Source: Sorex araneus
Taxonomy: Eukaryota; Chordata; Mammalia; Eulipotyphla; Soricidae
NCBI RefSeq assembly: GCF_027595985.1
Contig: NC_073305.1
Location: 113,153,759 to 113,217,758, forward strand
DNA length: 64,000 nucleotides
Direction: 5' to 3'
Made by a program: the position numbers and the translations under genes. This document shows, in pieces, positions 33,091 through 45,948 of this stretch. Positions within the stretch are counted from its first letter, which is position 1. Each line of letters begins with the position of its first letter. The notes beneath the pieces were generated by a model, which saw only the letters and a list, made by a program, of their open reading frames with translations, made no database searches and was not told the origin of the DNA.

Positions 33091-33944
33091 TTTCAGTATT
33101 AAAGTATTAAAGACCCAGTTCAAAGCTGCTTAAACTGAAAGGAAATTTACTGACTACCAGTTTTAAAAGACTAGATACAATGTGATTATCGTGGATTACT
33201 TTATTCAAGGTCCTTTTTTATTTTTACCCAGTTATTCTCTGAGATTTGTTCTTATCTGATGGGGTTTAGCCTCACATCTCTAACCTTCATAATTAATTAC
33301 AACAATCTTTGAGAAAAAAAATGGGCTGCTTACAAGAACTTTCTCTCAAGTCATATAAACCTTAGAAAATCTTTCCTCAAATTCCACTGGTCTAAAATGG
33401 GTTTACATAATTGTTCCTGAGCCAAAGACAGACAAAAAACATGAGATTACATTTAGACTAATGAAAGCAGTAGCTAGATAAAAGCTGTAGTACTTTTTTT
33501 GAGTCACTGTGAAAAGTACTTGAACAAAACTTAGAGATTTGTTAATGATGGAAGAGGGGGACTAGATCATCCTAGCCATCTAACACTGAACACTTGAGCT
33601 TTTATTTCATACAAAGACATCTAATTCCAAGTTGAATGAGAGTATTATTAAGAATGGATTTATTTTAACACCAGGCTTAACAATAGAGAGAAGCAGCTGA
33701 TGAGTTCTGTTAGCAAAAATAGCAAACACCCAAATGACTGACAACCTAGAATAACAGTGTAGGAGATCACACTCAACTACTCCATTCATGGAAGTCCATG
33801 GTTGGACTTCCCCCTATAACAAAGTACTTTTTGTTCTTCAAACTTTCTTCCTTGGAGAATGCATCAGTGCACATGAACTTAAATATCATCCTCATGCTGA
33901 ACTTACATTTTTTTTTTGTGAATCAAGATTGTTTTCATAAAAAA
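33091..33944. other. Unassigned sequence
   Basis: Nothing recognised. The word gaagtccatggttggacttc near 33790 can form a short hairpin. Confidence 0.4.
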
Positions 33945-34260
33945 ACTTATTTAGAAATATGTGAGGGGAGAGAAAGAGAGGAAATTCCTGCTCAAGAAAG
34001 AACACAGGCTTCTTCAGAATGAAAAAAAGCAAGCAGAGACATAGAGGCAAGCAAGTGAAATACTTGTTCAAGGGAGAACATGGGCTTGAAGAGCAAGCTG
34101 AAGCTGTGAATTTTTATCTCATACCCCATCTTTTCTAGGCTTCTATTTATACCACCTATACAGCATCTCATCCCAGGCATTTCAAACTTGACACATGCCA
34201 ACAAAAGCACAATATTCCCTGTGATAGATTTTACCATCTAAGCAAATAGCCTTGGCATGT
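33945..34260 (-). repeat. Candidate dispersed repeat, possibly LTR-like (copy 2 of 3)
   Basis: Contains tgctcaagaaagaacacagg (33989) and, about 75 bp later, tgttcaagggagaacatggg (34065), both close to the word at 11778. The purine-rich flanks match copy 1. Family unknown. Confidence 0.35.
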
Positions 34261-34296
34261 GACTAGTTATTTAGGAGAAAAACCTATAAGTACCCG

Positions 34297-34297
34297 T

Positions 34298-34346
<49 letters not shown>
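34297..34346. repeat. (GT)n microsatellite
   Basis: About 24 GT units, almost pure. Confidence 0.98.
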
Positions 34347-34347
<1 letters not shown>

Positions 34348-34767
34348 CATGTATATTCTTACTTGCATGCAAATAAGTTAGAAGAGGTATTTCTCCATGA
34401 TGCTGGTATTAAAGACCTTGGCAATCAACCAGATAGTCTCTTCTAGTACCTTTTTCAGTTTGCTAGAATAAGAATCTGTAGGGAGAAATTATTTATTCAT
34501 AGTTAGACAGTCAGTGACTAGAATACAAGTCATAGAAAATGGCTGAGGCCTCTTTCTTTTTCATTTGTTGTGCTCTCAAAGTGATCCATACTCCAACAAG
34601 CTCCCAGCCTCTCATTTCTACGTTTGTTTGTAACTTTCAAGGCAAACTGAATTTGAACTTAGAGGACAGGAGCATAGCAAGGGCATTGCATTCCCTCTAG
34701 ATCTCAAGTACCCTTCTGCCTTCTGTTGCTACTTAATCCATTGTACCACTTTATTCACAGGGCTCTA
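34347..34767. other. Unassigned sequence
   Basis: Nothing recognised. Confidence 0.4.
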
Positions 34768-34921
34768 TTATATGTATCAATATATTATATATGAATATAT
34801 TATGTATAAATATATTATATTATATGAAATATATTATATATAAATATAATATTATATACATCAATATAATATTATATATCAATGTAATATTATATATATC
34901 AAAATATGTATCAATATATTT
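34768..34921. repeat. AT-rich low-complexity tract
   Basis: Repeated tatatta, aatataatattatatatc and atcaatata units; many short palindromes. Confidence 0.95.
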
Positions 34922-35029
34922 TAGCCATTACAGATCAGATCTCAAAATGAACTTAGGCTGTTAAAAAGCCCTAGTGACATAATAAAGTTACTTCCCATTA
35001 AGGACAAGTCACTAATTTATTAAAAAATA

Positions 35030-35400
35030 TTTGGAGTAAAATGGTTTTATTTATGGAAAGGGTGAGAGATAGTTGTAACACATCCAAAAGAAGTGAGTTT
35101 CTCTAGAGGGGAGAGAGACAAAGTAAAAGAAAAAATTATACACCTAAGTTGAGATGCTGAATACTCTGGAACAGATATGTTCACAGCTTGTTTTTGCTAG
35201 GTTGGTTTTATAGGTTTCTCCCCAAGCTTCCTCCACTAGGGGCTTCTTAAATTAAAGTCTGTTGCCAAGGTGAAGAGCTTTAAACTTTTGGAAGTCCTCT
35301 TTCATGTTCTTATCAGCCTTTTATTTCTGCTGAAGTTTCTCCCCTCCTGAGGGGGGGAGTCTTTACATTTATATTTATCAAGATAAGATTCTACTTGACA
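35030..35400 (-). repeat. Candidate dispersed repeat, possibly LTR-like (copy 3 of 3)
   Basis: Starts atggttttatttatggaaag, resembling the gttttatt start of copy 1, followed by agtttctctagaggggagag and then GC-richer sequence with cccctcctgagggggggag. The relation to copies 1 and 2 is tentative. Confidence 0.3.
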
Positions 35401-36079
35401 TTAAAAAAGAAAAAATACTAGCATTTAATTAAATGAACTTAAAATTGTTAAAATTTTATTTAACATTCTGTGTTTTGAGGCAGGCTCATAAATCACAAGT
35501 GTAGAACTAGTGTGTGCGGTCCACCTCATCAGTTTAAAGCTGCCGCATAGGCAGAGAATCAGTGCTGAAGACTGTGTGGTAAAGAGAGCCTTTTAATCTC
35601 TTGGATCTGCTGACTGCTTGGCTCACTCCGCAAGGTAGAGAAGCTGAGCCAGGACAGCCTAATGGGAGTATAGTGTGAGTCATAGATCCAGACCATACAC
35701 TCATATTAAATTTCCTAGAAGTTCCTTTTTTTTCTTAAAATGAATGAGGAAAAGCCTGCATTATGAGTGCCAAGTCAGGACCTCCATCTCCTGCCCTGAC
35801 AGGAGAAGCTGGGACAAGCACCCCAACAGAGCTCATCCCAGGACTGCAGACCACGCAGATTTCTCTCCTGCTAAAGAAGCACACGGCCCCAGATGTGGCA
35901 GTGTAATACCTTTTTTCCCTTTATATCTTGTGTTCATCACGCTTGACAGAACCATCTGGCTCCACCTACCAGCTTCCACAGAGAAGGAAGAGAGTGCCAA
36001 TGAGCTGGCCCAGAAAACTTCCTGGCAGTGGAGAGGCACAAAAAAAAAAGGCGAACTGGAGAGACTCATTACCATCTAG
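35401..36079. other. Unassigned; possible 5' region of the following L1
   Basis: Less AT-rich than its surroundings, with an open frame 35744-36079 that resembles nothing I know. Its position directly before an ORF1 remnant suggests an L1 5'UTR, but it shares no obvious words with the two promoters at 2973-3560 and 56329-56877. Confidence 0.35.
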
Positions 36080-38535
36080 AACGGGTACAATGAGAAAATA
36101 ATGCAAAACAACACTACACTTAATGAGCAAAGAGAGTAGTTTTAAACTCAGCTAGCACTAACCAGCTACATAATCTTTCAGAGAAGAACATTAGAGTGTA
36201 ATTGTTGAGGGTGTTTAACAATTGAATAAATAGCTGATAAGATACAAGAGATATGAGAAGAGAAATGAGAAAAATATAAACAGAAATGACAGAACTGAAG
36301 AATTTGGTAGCTTAAATGAAAATCTCACCAGAGGGCCTCAGTTGCAGAGTAATGGCAGCTGAGAACAGAATCAGTGAGCTCCAAGATGAGATGCAAAATG
36401 TTTACAGACAACAGTTGAATGTGGAAAAAAAAAATCCTCAAAATTAACACCAGACAAGTGATGTTTGGGATGAATTTAAGCAAAACAACATAAGATTCAT
36501 CAGGGTTCTAGATACTCAGAAAGCAGTTTTGATAAAGAAGCATTAGTCAAAGAAATCATCATTGAGAAGTTTCCAGAATTAAAGAGCGCATGATCTCAGA
36601 TTCAAGAGGCCTGAAATGGAATAGCTAAAAGAGACCCAAATAAAAAGACAGCAAGAGACACCTTGATCAGAATAACTATAACCATAGATAGAGAGAGAAT
36701 ACTGAAAACAGCATGATCAAATAAGGAAATTACACACAAAGGAGCTACCTTGTGGGAATACAAGAAACACAGCAAGGGAAAACACAGACTCAGAATCAAA
36801 GATTGTAAAACAATTTTTCAGGCAAATAATTCTCACATAATGGCTGGGGTGGTCATATTTCTATCAGATGACATCTAATTTAGGCTTTAAAAAAGTTGTT
36901 AGACACAGAGAGGGTAATTTCTTAATGATCAATGTATATATTCATCAGGAAAAGCACTCCTAAATATATAATGACATAATGAGGGACCAGCGCAATACTT
37001 AAAATAACTACTAATAGACTTAAATGAAGACATTAACAACAACACGTAGTAGCTGGATACTTCAACATCATTCTTTCACAACTTGATAGATCAGCTAAAC
37101 TAAAACTCATCAAGAAAATACAGGATTTGAAGGAAGAAGTGGAAGCTAAAAACACATTATTCTCCAGTGCACATGAGATAGTCTCCATGATAGACCACAT
37201 GCTGTGTCACAAAACATACCTCCATTAAATCAAGGGGATTAAAATAATATGAACTAATTTCATAGGCCTTGATGCACTAAAAATAGAAGTTAATCACAAA
37301 CAGAAATGGAGAATAACTCAAACAACTGGGAATTAAACAGCTCACTATTGAGCAACCAGTGGGTCAGAGAGGAAATCAAAAGATTCCTGGAAACAACTAA
37401 GAATGAAAATACAAATTACCAGAGTTTGTGGGACACGTAAAAGTGGTGTTAAAAGGACAGTTCATAGCTGTGTAAGCATTTATCAGGAAGAAGGGGCTCA
37501 CATAAAAAACTGAAAAGCACAGCCTAAGATACTTGGAAACGACCAACAAAAAAGAGCCCAAAGCAGACAAGAGAGAAAGAAAAAAAGAAAGAAAATAAAA
37601 CTTAGAGCATAAATTAATAAATTGGAATCCAAAAAATCCATATAAAAGATTAATGAAACTAAGAACTTGTTCTTTGAAAAAATAAACAAGATCAATAAAC
37701 CACTAGCAAGACTCACAAAGCAAAAAAGGGAATCCTAATTAAATGAATTAGAAATGATAAGGGAGACATGGCAACAGATACCATAGAAGTAAAAAGGATC
37801 ATCAGATTACTTTGAAAATCTTTATGCCTCAAAATGAGAGAGCCTAGAAAAAAAATGGGTAAATTCTTGGATTCCTCTAATCCTCCATGGCTTAACCAAG
37901 AAGATATGGAACACCTGAACAGGTCTATCCCTATTGAGAAATTGAAATGGTAATCAAAAGTCTTCCCAGAAAAAAAACTTCAGGCCCAGATGAGCTTAAT
38001 AATGAGTTTATCCAAACTTTTAAGGAACAGCTACTGCCAAAACTTTTCAGGCTTGTTCAGGAAATAAAAGAAACAGAAATACTCCCAAGCAGCTTCTATA
38101 AAGCAAACTTTACTCTGATACAAAAAGCAGAGACAAGACAAAAAGAAATGAGAATTACAGACCAATATCCCTGATGAAAATAAATGTGAAGACCATCAAC
38201 AAAATACTAGCAAATCAAATCCAACAATTCATGAAAAAGATCATACACCATTATGAAGTGGAACTCATCATAGGGATGCATGGATGGTTTGACATACACA
38301 AGTCAATCAATATTGTTTGTATTTTTTTCAGTAAATGACACCACATAGACACAAGAAAAATAATAAAAACCAGTGTTGCTGTGGATATAGGGGAGAAGAA
38401 ACTCTTAGCTCGTGGGAATGGTCAACCATTTTGGTAAACAACACGGACTCTCCTAAAAAAAATGAGAATTGAATTTCCACATAATCTAGCACTTCCACTT
38501 CTTGGCATCTACCCTAAGGCCCTAAACTTTATTGA
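36080..38535 (+). pseudogene. Old L1 with two internal deletions
   Basis: ORF1 words run from about 36240 (agaagagaaatgagaaaaat) through agaatcagtgagctccaaga to aatcaaataaggaaattacac, ending near 36745. The sequence then passes straight into the ORF2 endonuclease region (acaagaaacacagcaaggga). Next come the RT N-terminal part (frame 37947-38174, with the S-G-P-D-E-L and L-I-Q-K-A words) and the aatatccctgatgaaaat block. Near 38333-38360 it jumps to the C-terminal region (gttgctgtggatatagggga) and stops at ctaccctaaggcc. The RT catalytic block and the 3'UTR are missing. Many stops; an old, inactive copy. Confidence 0.85.
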
Positions 38536-39964
38536 AAAAATATACTTTTTATAAATCACAATATTACAGTCATACTATAGCAGATTCTCAGAAAAATTAT
38601 CTACATGTACTTAAAATTCCTAATACAAAACATGCAATATTTTGTTCATAAATTCTTGGAAATTTAAACAGGTGAGCAGACTGTAGCCATTTTCTAGAAG
38701 TCATAAGCAAAGATTAAAAATAGACATATCTGCCTCAAAATACCTCCTGGTAGGTATGATTATTTGTTTAGAGATTTTGGTTTTTTATTCTTTTGATATA
38801 TATGTCTAATTACAGAGAAAATTTTTGTTTTGTAACCTAGATAAAATAATGTAAAATTGAATGTTTCCACAGCCCAATAATTTCTGTGCTATGGTAACAA
38901 ATAAATAATTTTATCACAGATAGATTTTTCCTGGGACAGAATCTGAAATGGAAATTTGTATGTATATTAATTGTCTGCATGGTTTTGGAAATGATGAAGT
39001 AGTGAAGTTGGGATTGAAGGAAATTAGAAATAAGCAGAGAAGAAAAGCTATACAGTTACCTATACATAAGGATCAGTAGAGCTGATGGTCTTTCAGAGAT
39101 ATCCCAAATTGAGATGATGGGACAAGATCTTTATACTCCAGAAATTAGTCTTTGAATGGGATCTTCTGTGCCAACACTACATATTCTTGGGCAAAGCAGC
39201 TTCCTTTTGGGGCATGTCAGTTCCTGGGAAATGACTCAGCTCTGACCATTAGTAGCCAATCTAGGAACTGACAGAATGAAGCCTCAGTACTGAGGGGCAG
39301 AGCTAAATAAATACATCAACATACACAGAGATTATAGAGCATTCACCTTCTATGAAGTTGTATAGGTTTTTTTTTTTTTGCTGAGAATTGAAGATATCTT
39401 GGTGTTCTTTTATTACACTGTAAACAAACCTAAAGTTAATCCAAGTTCATAAAAATTTAATTAAAAATTAAACATTTCAGCAAAATATGTTTAAGACCCT
39501 TTAAAATGTTTTTGATAATCCCTGACAGGCATAGAATTTTTATCTCACTAGAATCTACTTTATATAGGAGAGAGAGTGAGAATGTGTGTGCATGTGTGTA
39601 ATAGGAAGGAAAGAGAGAGAGGGAAATCTTTTCTGCTTCTTATAAGAACATAGTCCTATTAGCTTTGTATCCTACCTTTATTTTCTTCTGAAGTCCTATT
39701 CTGGAAATACAATTACACTGGGAATTAGAGCCTCAATATAGCAATTTGAAGAGGAACATTATTTCATTCTTGGCAATCATGTGAGAAAATAACTTGTGTA
39801 GAAAAGAAGACAAGGGTCCAGAAAGATCACTCATAGCATATTTTAAAATCATGAATAGAAGCCAGAAATAGAGGTTTATAAGCAAAAGCTTATGAGATAA
39901 GGAGAAAAAAAGAAGAGTTCCACAAAACAGATGATAAGAGAATAAAGTATTTTAGGAAAAAAAA
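38536..39964. other. Unassigned sequence
   Basis: AT-rich; nothing recognised. Confidence 0.45.
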
Positions 39965-41085
39965 GATATTCAGCAACTGGTTGAACTCCACAAGAAGAAA
40001 ACATTCAGCCCCATAAAAAATGGGGTGATGAAATGAATAGAAACTTTCTCAAGGAAGAAATCTGAATGGCTAAAAGGCACATGAGAAAATGCTCTACATG
40101 CTAATCATCAGGGAGATGCAGATCAAAACAACAATGAGATATCATTTCACACCACAGAGACTGGCCTACATCCAAAAGAACAAAAGCAACACATGTTGGC
40201 ATGGATGTGGAGAGAAAGGGACTCTCTTTCACTGCTGGTGGGAATGCCGACTGGTTCGGCCCTTTTGGAAAACAGTATGGACAATTCTCAAAATATTAGA
40301 AACTGAGCTCCCATTTGACCCAGCAATACCACTCCTGGGAATATATCCAGGAGAGGCAAAAAAGTATAGCAGAAATGACATCTGCACTTGTATGTTCATT
40401 GCTACACTGATTACAATAGCCAAAATCTGGGAAAAAACAGAGAGCCTGACAATAGATGACTGCTTAAAGAAACTTTGATACATCTACATGATGGAATACT
40501 ATGCAGCTGTTAGAAAAGATGAAGTCATGAAATTTGCACATAGGTGGATCAACATGGAAAGCACCACATTAAGTGAAATGAGTCAGAAAGAGAGGGACAG
40601 GCATAGAAATATTGCACTCATCTGTGGAATATAAAGTAACAGAATGGGAGACTAACACCAGAGAGCAGTAGAGATAAGGACCAGGAGGACTGCTCCACGG
40701 CTTAGAAACTGGCCTTACATGTGAGAGGAAAAGGCAGTTCAGATAGAGAAGGGAACACCAAGTAAAGGATGTTAGGAGGACCTATTAGGATTGAAAGATG
40801 CACGCCAAAAGTAGATTATAGACCGAAAATGATAGTCTCTCAATGCCGCTATTGCAAACCACAATACTCAAAAGGAGAGAGGGAGCAAAAGGGAATGCCC
40901 TGTTGCAGAGAAGGGTGGGTTGTGGGGGAGGGGGTGGTCGTGGTGGGAGGGATCCTGGGACCGTTGGTGGTGAAAAATGGGCACTGGTGGAGGGATGGGT
41001 ACTCAATCATTGTATGACTGAAAAACAAGCACGAAAGTTTGTAAGCCAGTAACTGTACCTCATGGTGATTCACTACTTTAAAAAA
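39965..41085 (+). mobile_element. 5'-truncated L1 (ORF2 C-terminus + 3'UTR)
   Basis: From agcaactggttgaactccac through the ORF2 C-terminal frame 40089-40478 (with the [14 protein letters not shown] cluster, then a stop) to a full 3'UTR and tail (catggtgattcactacttta). The G-rich block gtgggggagggggtggtcgt lies in the 3'UTR, where L1 elements often have a G-rich tract. No clear duplication. Confidence 0.93.
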
Positions 41086-41288
41086 ACACTGTGTCACATG
41101 TTTTTAACATTTGTCTGTGATTAAAAGCATGCAAATATGCACAGAATGTGACAAGATATCGGTGATATTGGAAATATCTCTTTTAGCAGGCAGATTAAAC
41201 AAAGGAGGACAAATACTAGGTTTACCACTTATCTGTAGTATATAGAATAACAAGCTAAGAAAATGGAAGATATCAAGGTAGTAAAACT

Positions 41289-41479
41289 TTTTTTTATTAA
41301 CTAATTAATTTTTCTTTTTGGATCACACACGGCGATGCACAGGGGTTACTCCTGGCTCTGCACTCAGGAATTACCCCTGGAAGTGCTCAGGGGAATTTAT
41401 GGGATGCTGGGAATCGAACCCAGGTTGGCCATGTGCAAGGCAAATGCCTTACCCACTGTGCTATCGCTCCAGCCCCAAT
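41289..41479 (-). mobile_element. SOR-type SINE (poly(A) class)
   Basis: Antisense copy, from the T-rich tail to ctatcgctccagcccc. The 8-bp repeat gtaaaact (41281-41288 and 41483-41490) is probably its target-site duplication. Confidence 0.93.
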
Positions 41480-41722
41480 ATGGTAAAACTCTTAATGACA
41501 CATTACAGGAATGAAAAGGCAATTGAATTGAAGGGAAAAAATGGTGGGATTAAGAAGAGGTGGTATGAAGATAACATAGGGGCAAGGGTCATTGTAGTTT
41601 ACAGTACTGTTAAAGGAGGGTTTCTTGCATGACATAGTTCAGTACCATTTCCTGGCTTAACATGCACACTTCACTCTATCAGTAACCCAGTGCCCTTCAT
41701 CTTCACATTCAATCCTGATTCC

Positions 41723-42245
41723 CCCATTTCCTTCCTTGTATACCACAACTTCATTTTTTTCTTGGTTTTTGGGCCACACTGTGAAGTGCTCATGGGTTAC
41801 TCCTGCTCTGCACTCAGGGATTTCTCCTGGCAGTGCTCAGGGGACCTTATGGCAGGGGATTAAGTCCCGGTGTGCCATGTGGAAGGCAAATGTCCTACCT
41901 ACTGTGCTATCACCCTGGCCCCATGCATACCACAACTTCTTGATGTATTCATCTATAGTTGGGCATTTGTGTTGTTTCCATATCTTGGTTATTGTGCTAA
42001 ATGCTGTGATGAACATAGGTGTGCATATATCCTTAAAAATTAATCTTTTCAACTTAAATACTTTTGGAGATAGATGCCAAGAAGTATATATAGAACAACT
42101 TGTTTATCCACTCATTTGTCACTAGTCATTTGTATTCTTTCCATGTCCTATCTTTTGTACTAAACACTCCAATGACCATAGGTGTGCATATATCTTTTTG
42201 AATCAATGTTTCTATGTTTTGGCAAAGAACAATTTCTGAAAGACC
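41723..42245 (-). mobile_element. Old L1 3' fragment, tandemly duplicated
   Basis: Two successive antisense versions of the same ORF2/3'-end stretch. Copy one (about 41723-42070, split by a SINE) has tgatgtattcatctatagtt, gatgaacataggtgtgcata and gatagatgccaagaagtata. Copy two (about 42071-42245) has ttatccactcatttgtcact, aatgaccataggtgtgcata and caatgtttctatgttttggc. Confidence 0.75.
41753..41926 (-). mobile_element. SOR-type SINE with target-site duplication
   Basis: Antisense copy (tttttgggccacactgtgaa ... tgctatcaccctggcccc) with the 13-bp duplication ataccacaacttc (41740-41752 and 41927-41939). It lies within the first copy of the duplicated L1. Confidence 0.93.
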
Positions 42246-42909
42246 ATAGTCCTAAAGATTCTAAAAAAGAGTCCTAAGAGACCTTTTTTTTCTGTCTACT
42301 TGGCATGGTTTGCAACATTATATTCTCCAATATGTGTGAGACCACACTTGCCCCTCATTTCCTGTTTTCCAAATAGTTTGATATAGCTATCAAAAACCAG
42401 ATCCTAATCTCAGAGTCTCAGGATTACCAATTTCTCGGTTTTGAGTATAGACAAATACTGTATGTGATTTTGATTTCTTATTTGTAAAATGAGTTTAAAT
42501 TATAAGTGTTTCTCACATAGGGTACTATAGAGATTCAATTAACTAATAAATTTAAGTGATCAAAATGGCACAAAGCAAGTGCTATTAAACTATTTATAAA
42601 ATAAACTTGCTTATAATTTACAAAAATTTGTTTTTCATTGTTAAAATTTCATGTAACAATTGAAATTGAGAACAGGTTGTCATTGCGGAGAGTGGTTTAC
42701 TGAAGTGGAGATTGCAGTAGAAACTATCATTGGGATTTATCTGGTTTAGAATTTGAAGCAACTCCATTTAATAGCAACTCTTGGACCCCAGAAGATCCTA
42801 TAATTCTTGCAAGTAGTTTAACCAGAGCAGTATTTAATTTTTATAATTCATTCATTCTAAGATAATTTTATATAAGTTCTCATAACAATAACAATCTTTT
42901 TGTAACGCT
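42246..42909. other. Unassigned sequence
   Basis: Nothing recognised. Confidence 0.45.
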
Positions 42910-44060
42910 ATTTCTTCTTTTTTTATTTTTTTTTTAATTTTTATTGAATCACCATGTGGAAAGTTACAAAGTTCTCAGGTTTATGTCTCAGTTATACAAT
43001 ATTCAAACACCCATCCCTTCACCAGTGCCCATATTCCACCACCAAAAACCCCAGTATACCCCCAGCCCCCGCCCCCACCCTCAACTGTATAACTGATGAA
43101 TTTCACTTCATTTTCTCTTTACCTTGATTACGTTCCATATTTCAACACAAAACTCACTATTGTTATTGGAGTTTCCCCCCAATAAAGACAGCCCTTTCCA
43201 AGGAAGCATTTGATAGTTTTCCACTGCTGAGAATGAAGAGATATGTAGCCCCACTGCTCCAAGTACATGACTCTTTTTTTCTTTTTCCTTTTCCTCTTTT
43301 TTTTTTCCCCCTCATCCCTCTTCCCGCACCTCATAGTATGGTGGATGCGACGCTGCGTTTCTCCCTGAAAATGGGAAACAACCAGGAAAGAGGGATATTT
43401 CCTCTTCTCGGCCGGCGTGGGACTGTTGCTTAGTTCACAGTCCAGAGAAATGGCTGCTACTTTAATAACCTTCAATATTTCAACAAAAACTCACTGTTAT
43501 TATTTGGAGTTTCTCCCCCAAGTCAGACCTGTTAAAAAGGAACCGTTTCACATTGCTGACAATTATAGATGTTAAGTCGCGGTTTTGGATTTCTGTATAA
43601 AGTCCAGGGAAAATTCTGCCAGAAATCGCATAGCCCAGCTCACAGTCCCAGTGCATTGGGGCAAGAAGTCTCTGGAATCAAAGTCTTTAGGTGCAGAGGG
43701 TCCGTTTCACTCTCAGCAGCTCCGAATTTATCTGGGCCTAGGGCGTGCCGGTTACACCCACTTCCCATGATTCCCTAGGAGCCCCAACTGTAAAAATCAT
43801 ATACCTCTGGGTTAGGAGTCTTAGAAGATGGCTCCTGCCATGTGGATGTTGCTGCCGCTGCCATTTTCCATGCAGGAAGATGGGGTGGGGAGGAAAGATC
43901 CACCCCAGGGCAGCACAGTGTTATAGCCCAGTTCACAGTCCCAGTGCATTGCTATAAGAAGCTGTGCTGGATGCCCGAATGTGTTAGGTCTCTAGATTCA
44001 AAGTCTTTAGGCACAGAGGGTCCATTTCACTCTCAGCAGCTCCGAATTTATCTGGGTTCT
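42910..44060 (-). mobile_element. Long L1/HAL1-type 3'UTR with internal duplication
   Basis: The reversed tail (ttattgaatcaccatgtgga, caaagttctcaggtttatgt) and body (tgatgaatttcacttcattt, ttatcagtt-type words) match the 3'UTR at 61951-62412 in reverse. Two blocks occur twice. One is atttcaaca-aaactcact...ttggagtttc (43140 and 43476); the other is cacagtcccagtgcattg...gctccgaatttatctgggc/t (43643-43740 and 43933-44058). No ORF1 or ORF2 is attached. The open frames here are spurious. Confidence 0.75.
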
Positions 44061-45938
44061 TCTTTTTTTTGGTCACTTGTGTAGGAGAAATAGACTACTA
44101 CTCAACCTCTAATGTAAGTTTGGTAGCCTTGAAGACTCCTTTTTTCCTTTTTAATGTAGCACGTTATGGATGTATTCCTGCCCCTAAAGGAATGAGAAGC
44201 AGGTATTTTCACATGCAATATACTTTCTTTCTAATATTATTCAACAAACTACGATATTCAATTCTGCCACAACATGACTATTCTTTGATAAAATACTTAT
44301 GGTCATTTCATCATAGCCTTGATAAGAAAAAAACAATTCTACTTGACTTAACTTGGTTTTTATTTAATGTTGTTTGGTTTAAAATTACTGATTCTGCAGT
44401 TGGTGTGAGAGCACAGCAAGTATAAAAAGGATACTTTGCCCATTATATCTCCATTATTACTACATATTGAAATTCTCATAAATATTTAGTTAGGAATTTG
44501 GAGTCCATCTCTGAAGTTCAATCACATAAAGTTTATCTTCTCTTTCCCATTTATATTATCTTATGTCTCTCAAGAGTTTAATGCACTTATGTTTAGAGTA
44601 TTAAAATAATAAGCTAAAGTAAAAGTTCTGTTCACATTTTCCCAATGATACTGAAACCAAAGCTGAGAAAATGTATATCAACTCATGTACTTGAAACTAC
44701 AGGAAATGTTTTGACTCATATTCTTAGCCTGAATACATGCTATTATTTGCCTCTCTCAAAATTTGTATGTTGAATAATACAGTATAGGGTGGATAACCAA
44801 ATAGTAGCAGTGGAGCTTTATACTTAGACATTGAGAAATCTAAATTCTAAAGCCAAATTAGATCCTAGAGTTATAGACTCAATGTTTAGTAGGTTCTAAT
44901 ATGTAAATGTAAAATTCCCGACTAATTGCTAACAAGATTTCATAAGGAGTTGAAAACTGTCAAAACAAGTGATTTTCAGTAAAGTATCTTCTATGTCAAT
45001 AGAAGCTTAGCTAAAAATTTCTGTAATCTAAAGAATGAGAGTGATGTCTGCAAGAATCTTATTGCAGAACAAATTTAACCATTTTTAGAACATGAAAAAA
45101 GCATTTGCACTGATATTAAGTTAGCTTCTGAAGCACAGAAAACTAGAAATGCTCTGACAATAGAATCATGAAGAAAATATATGCATTGGATGTGCTAATG
45201 CATCATGAATTCCGTGTGCTTTCTTAGTGGTTATGTGGCATCTCCAGAGACTGTCAGAATCTAATGGGCCATTTATCATTCAAATTGAATCCAGATTAGC
45301 CATTGATAGTTTCTAAGTGCCTATGTAAAAATTTTCTTCCTTAAAAATGTATGAATGCAATCTATTTTGCAAAGGAAACATTGGAGGGCTAAGAAACACT
45401 TGAGCTCCTTATCTTACAAACAACTTTCAGTTTCAATTCTATTCTCTGGACAACACTAAGAACAGGAAGCCAGTCCTCTGGGTTTACTCTGCTTTCTCTT
45501 CAGATACCAAAGATAAGAGAATGTCCCATACGGAGAATGTGCATGTGTCAGAACTATGAACTCAGGGAAAAAATGACAGTAAAACTCAAAGTGCACCTCA
45601 TCAATAAGGTTACATGGTTGGTCCAAAAAATTCTCATACCTAAATTTCTACTAACCATTGCTTTCAAAGTTCCCTTTCTCACTTTGAATTCCAATTCACA
45701 GGCAAGATTCTGAATATAGCAATTATTTTTCAATTGGCAAAAATTGGTATTTTAATTTGTTTACTAGTTTTTAGCCATAATGTAAAAATCATAAAAATTT
45801 TCACTTAACTTTTAATTTGGAGGAGTGTGCTCAGAGAAAAAATACATAAAATACATATGACTAACTCTATGAGAGTAGCCAGGATATGTCAAACTAAGTT
45901 GTTCCTTATTCCTAGAACCTATCATTATCAAGAGATAC
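44061..45938. other. Unassigned unique sequence
   Basis: AT-rich, no repeat recognised, no exon-like pattern. Confidence 0.45.
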
Positions 45939-45948
45939 CCTCAACTAA

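Noticed and set aside
43128-43475. Lys/Arg-rich open frame that might be a nuclear protein
   Set aside because: Inside the reversed L1/HAL1-type 3'UTR; the basic run is the complement of a poly(T/C) tract.
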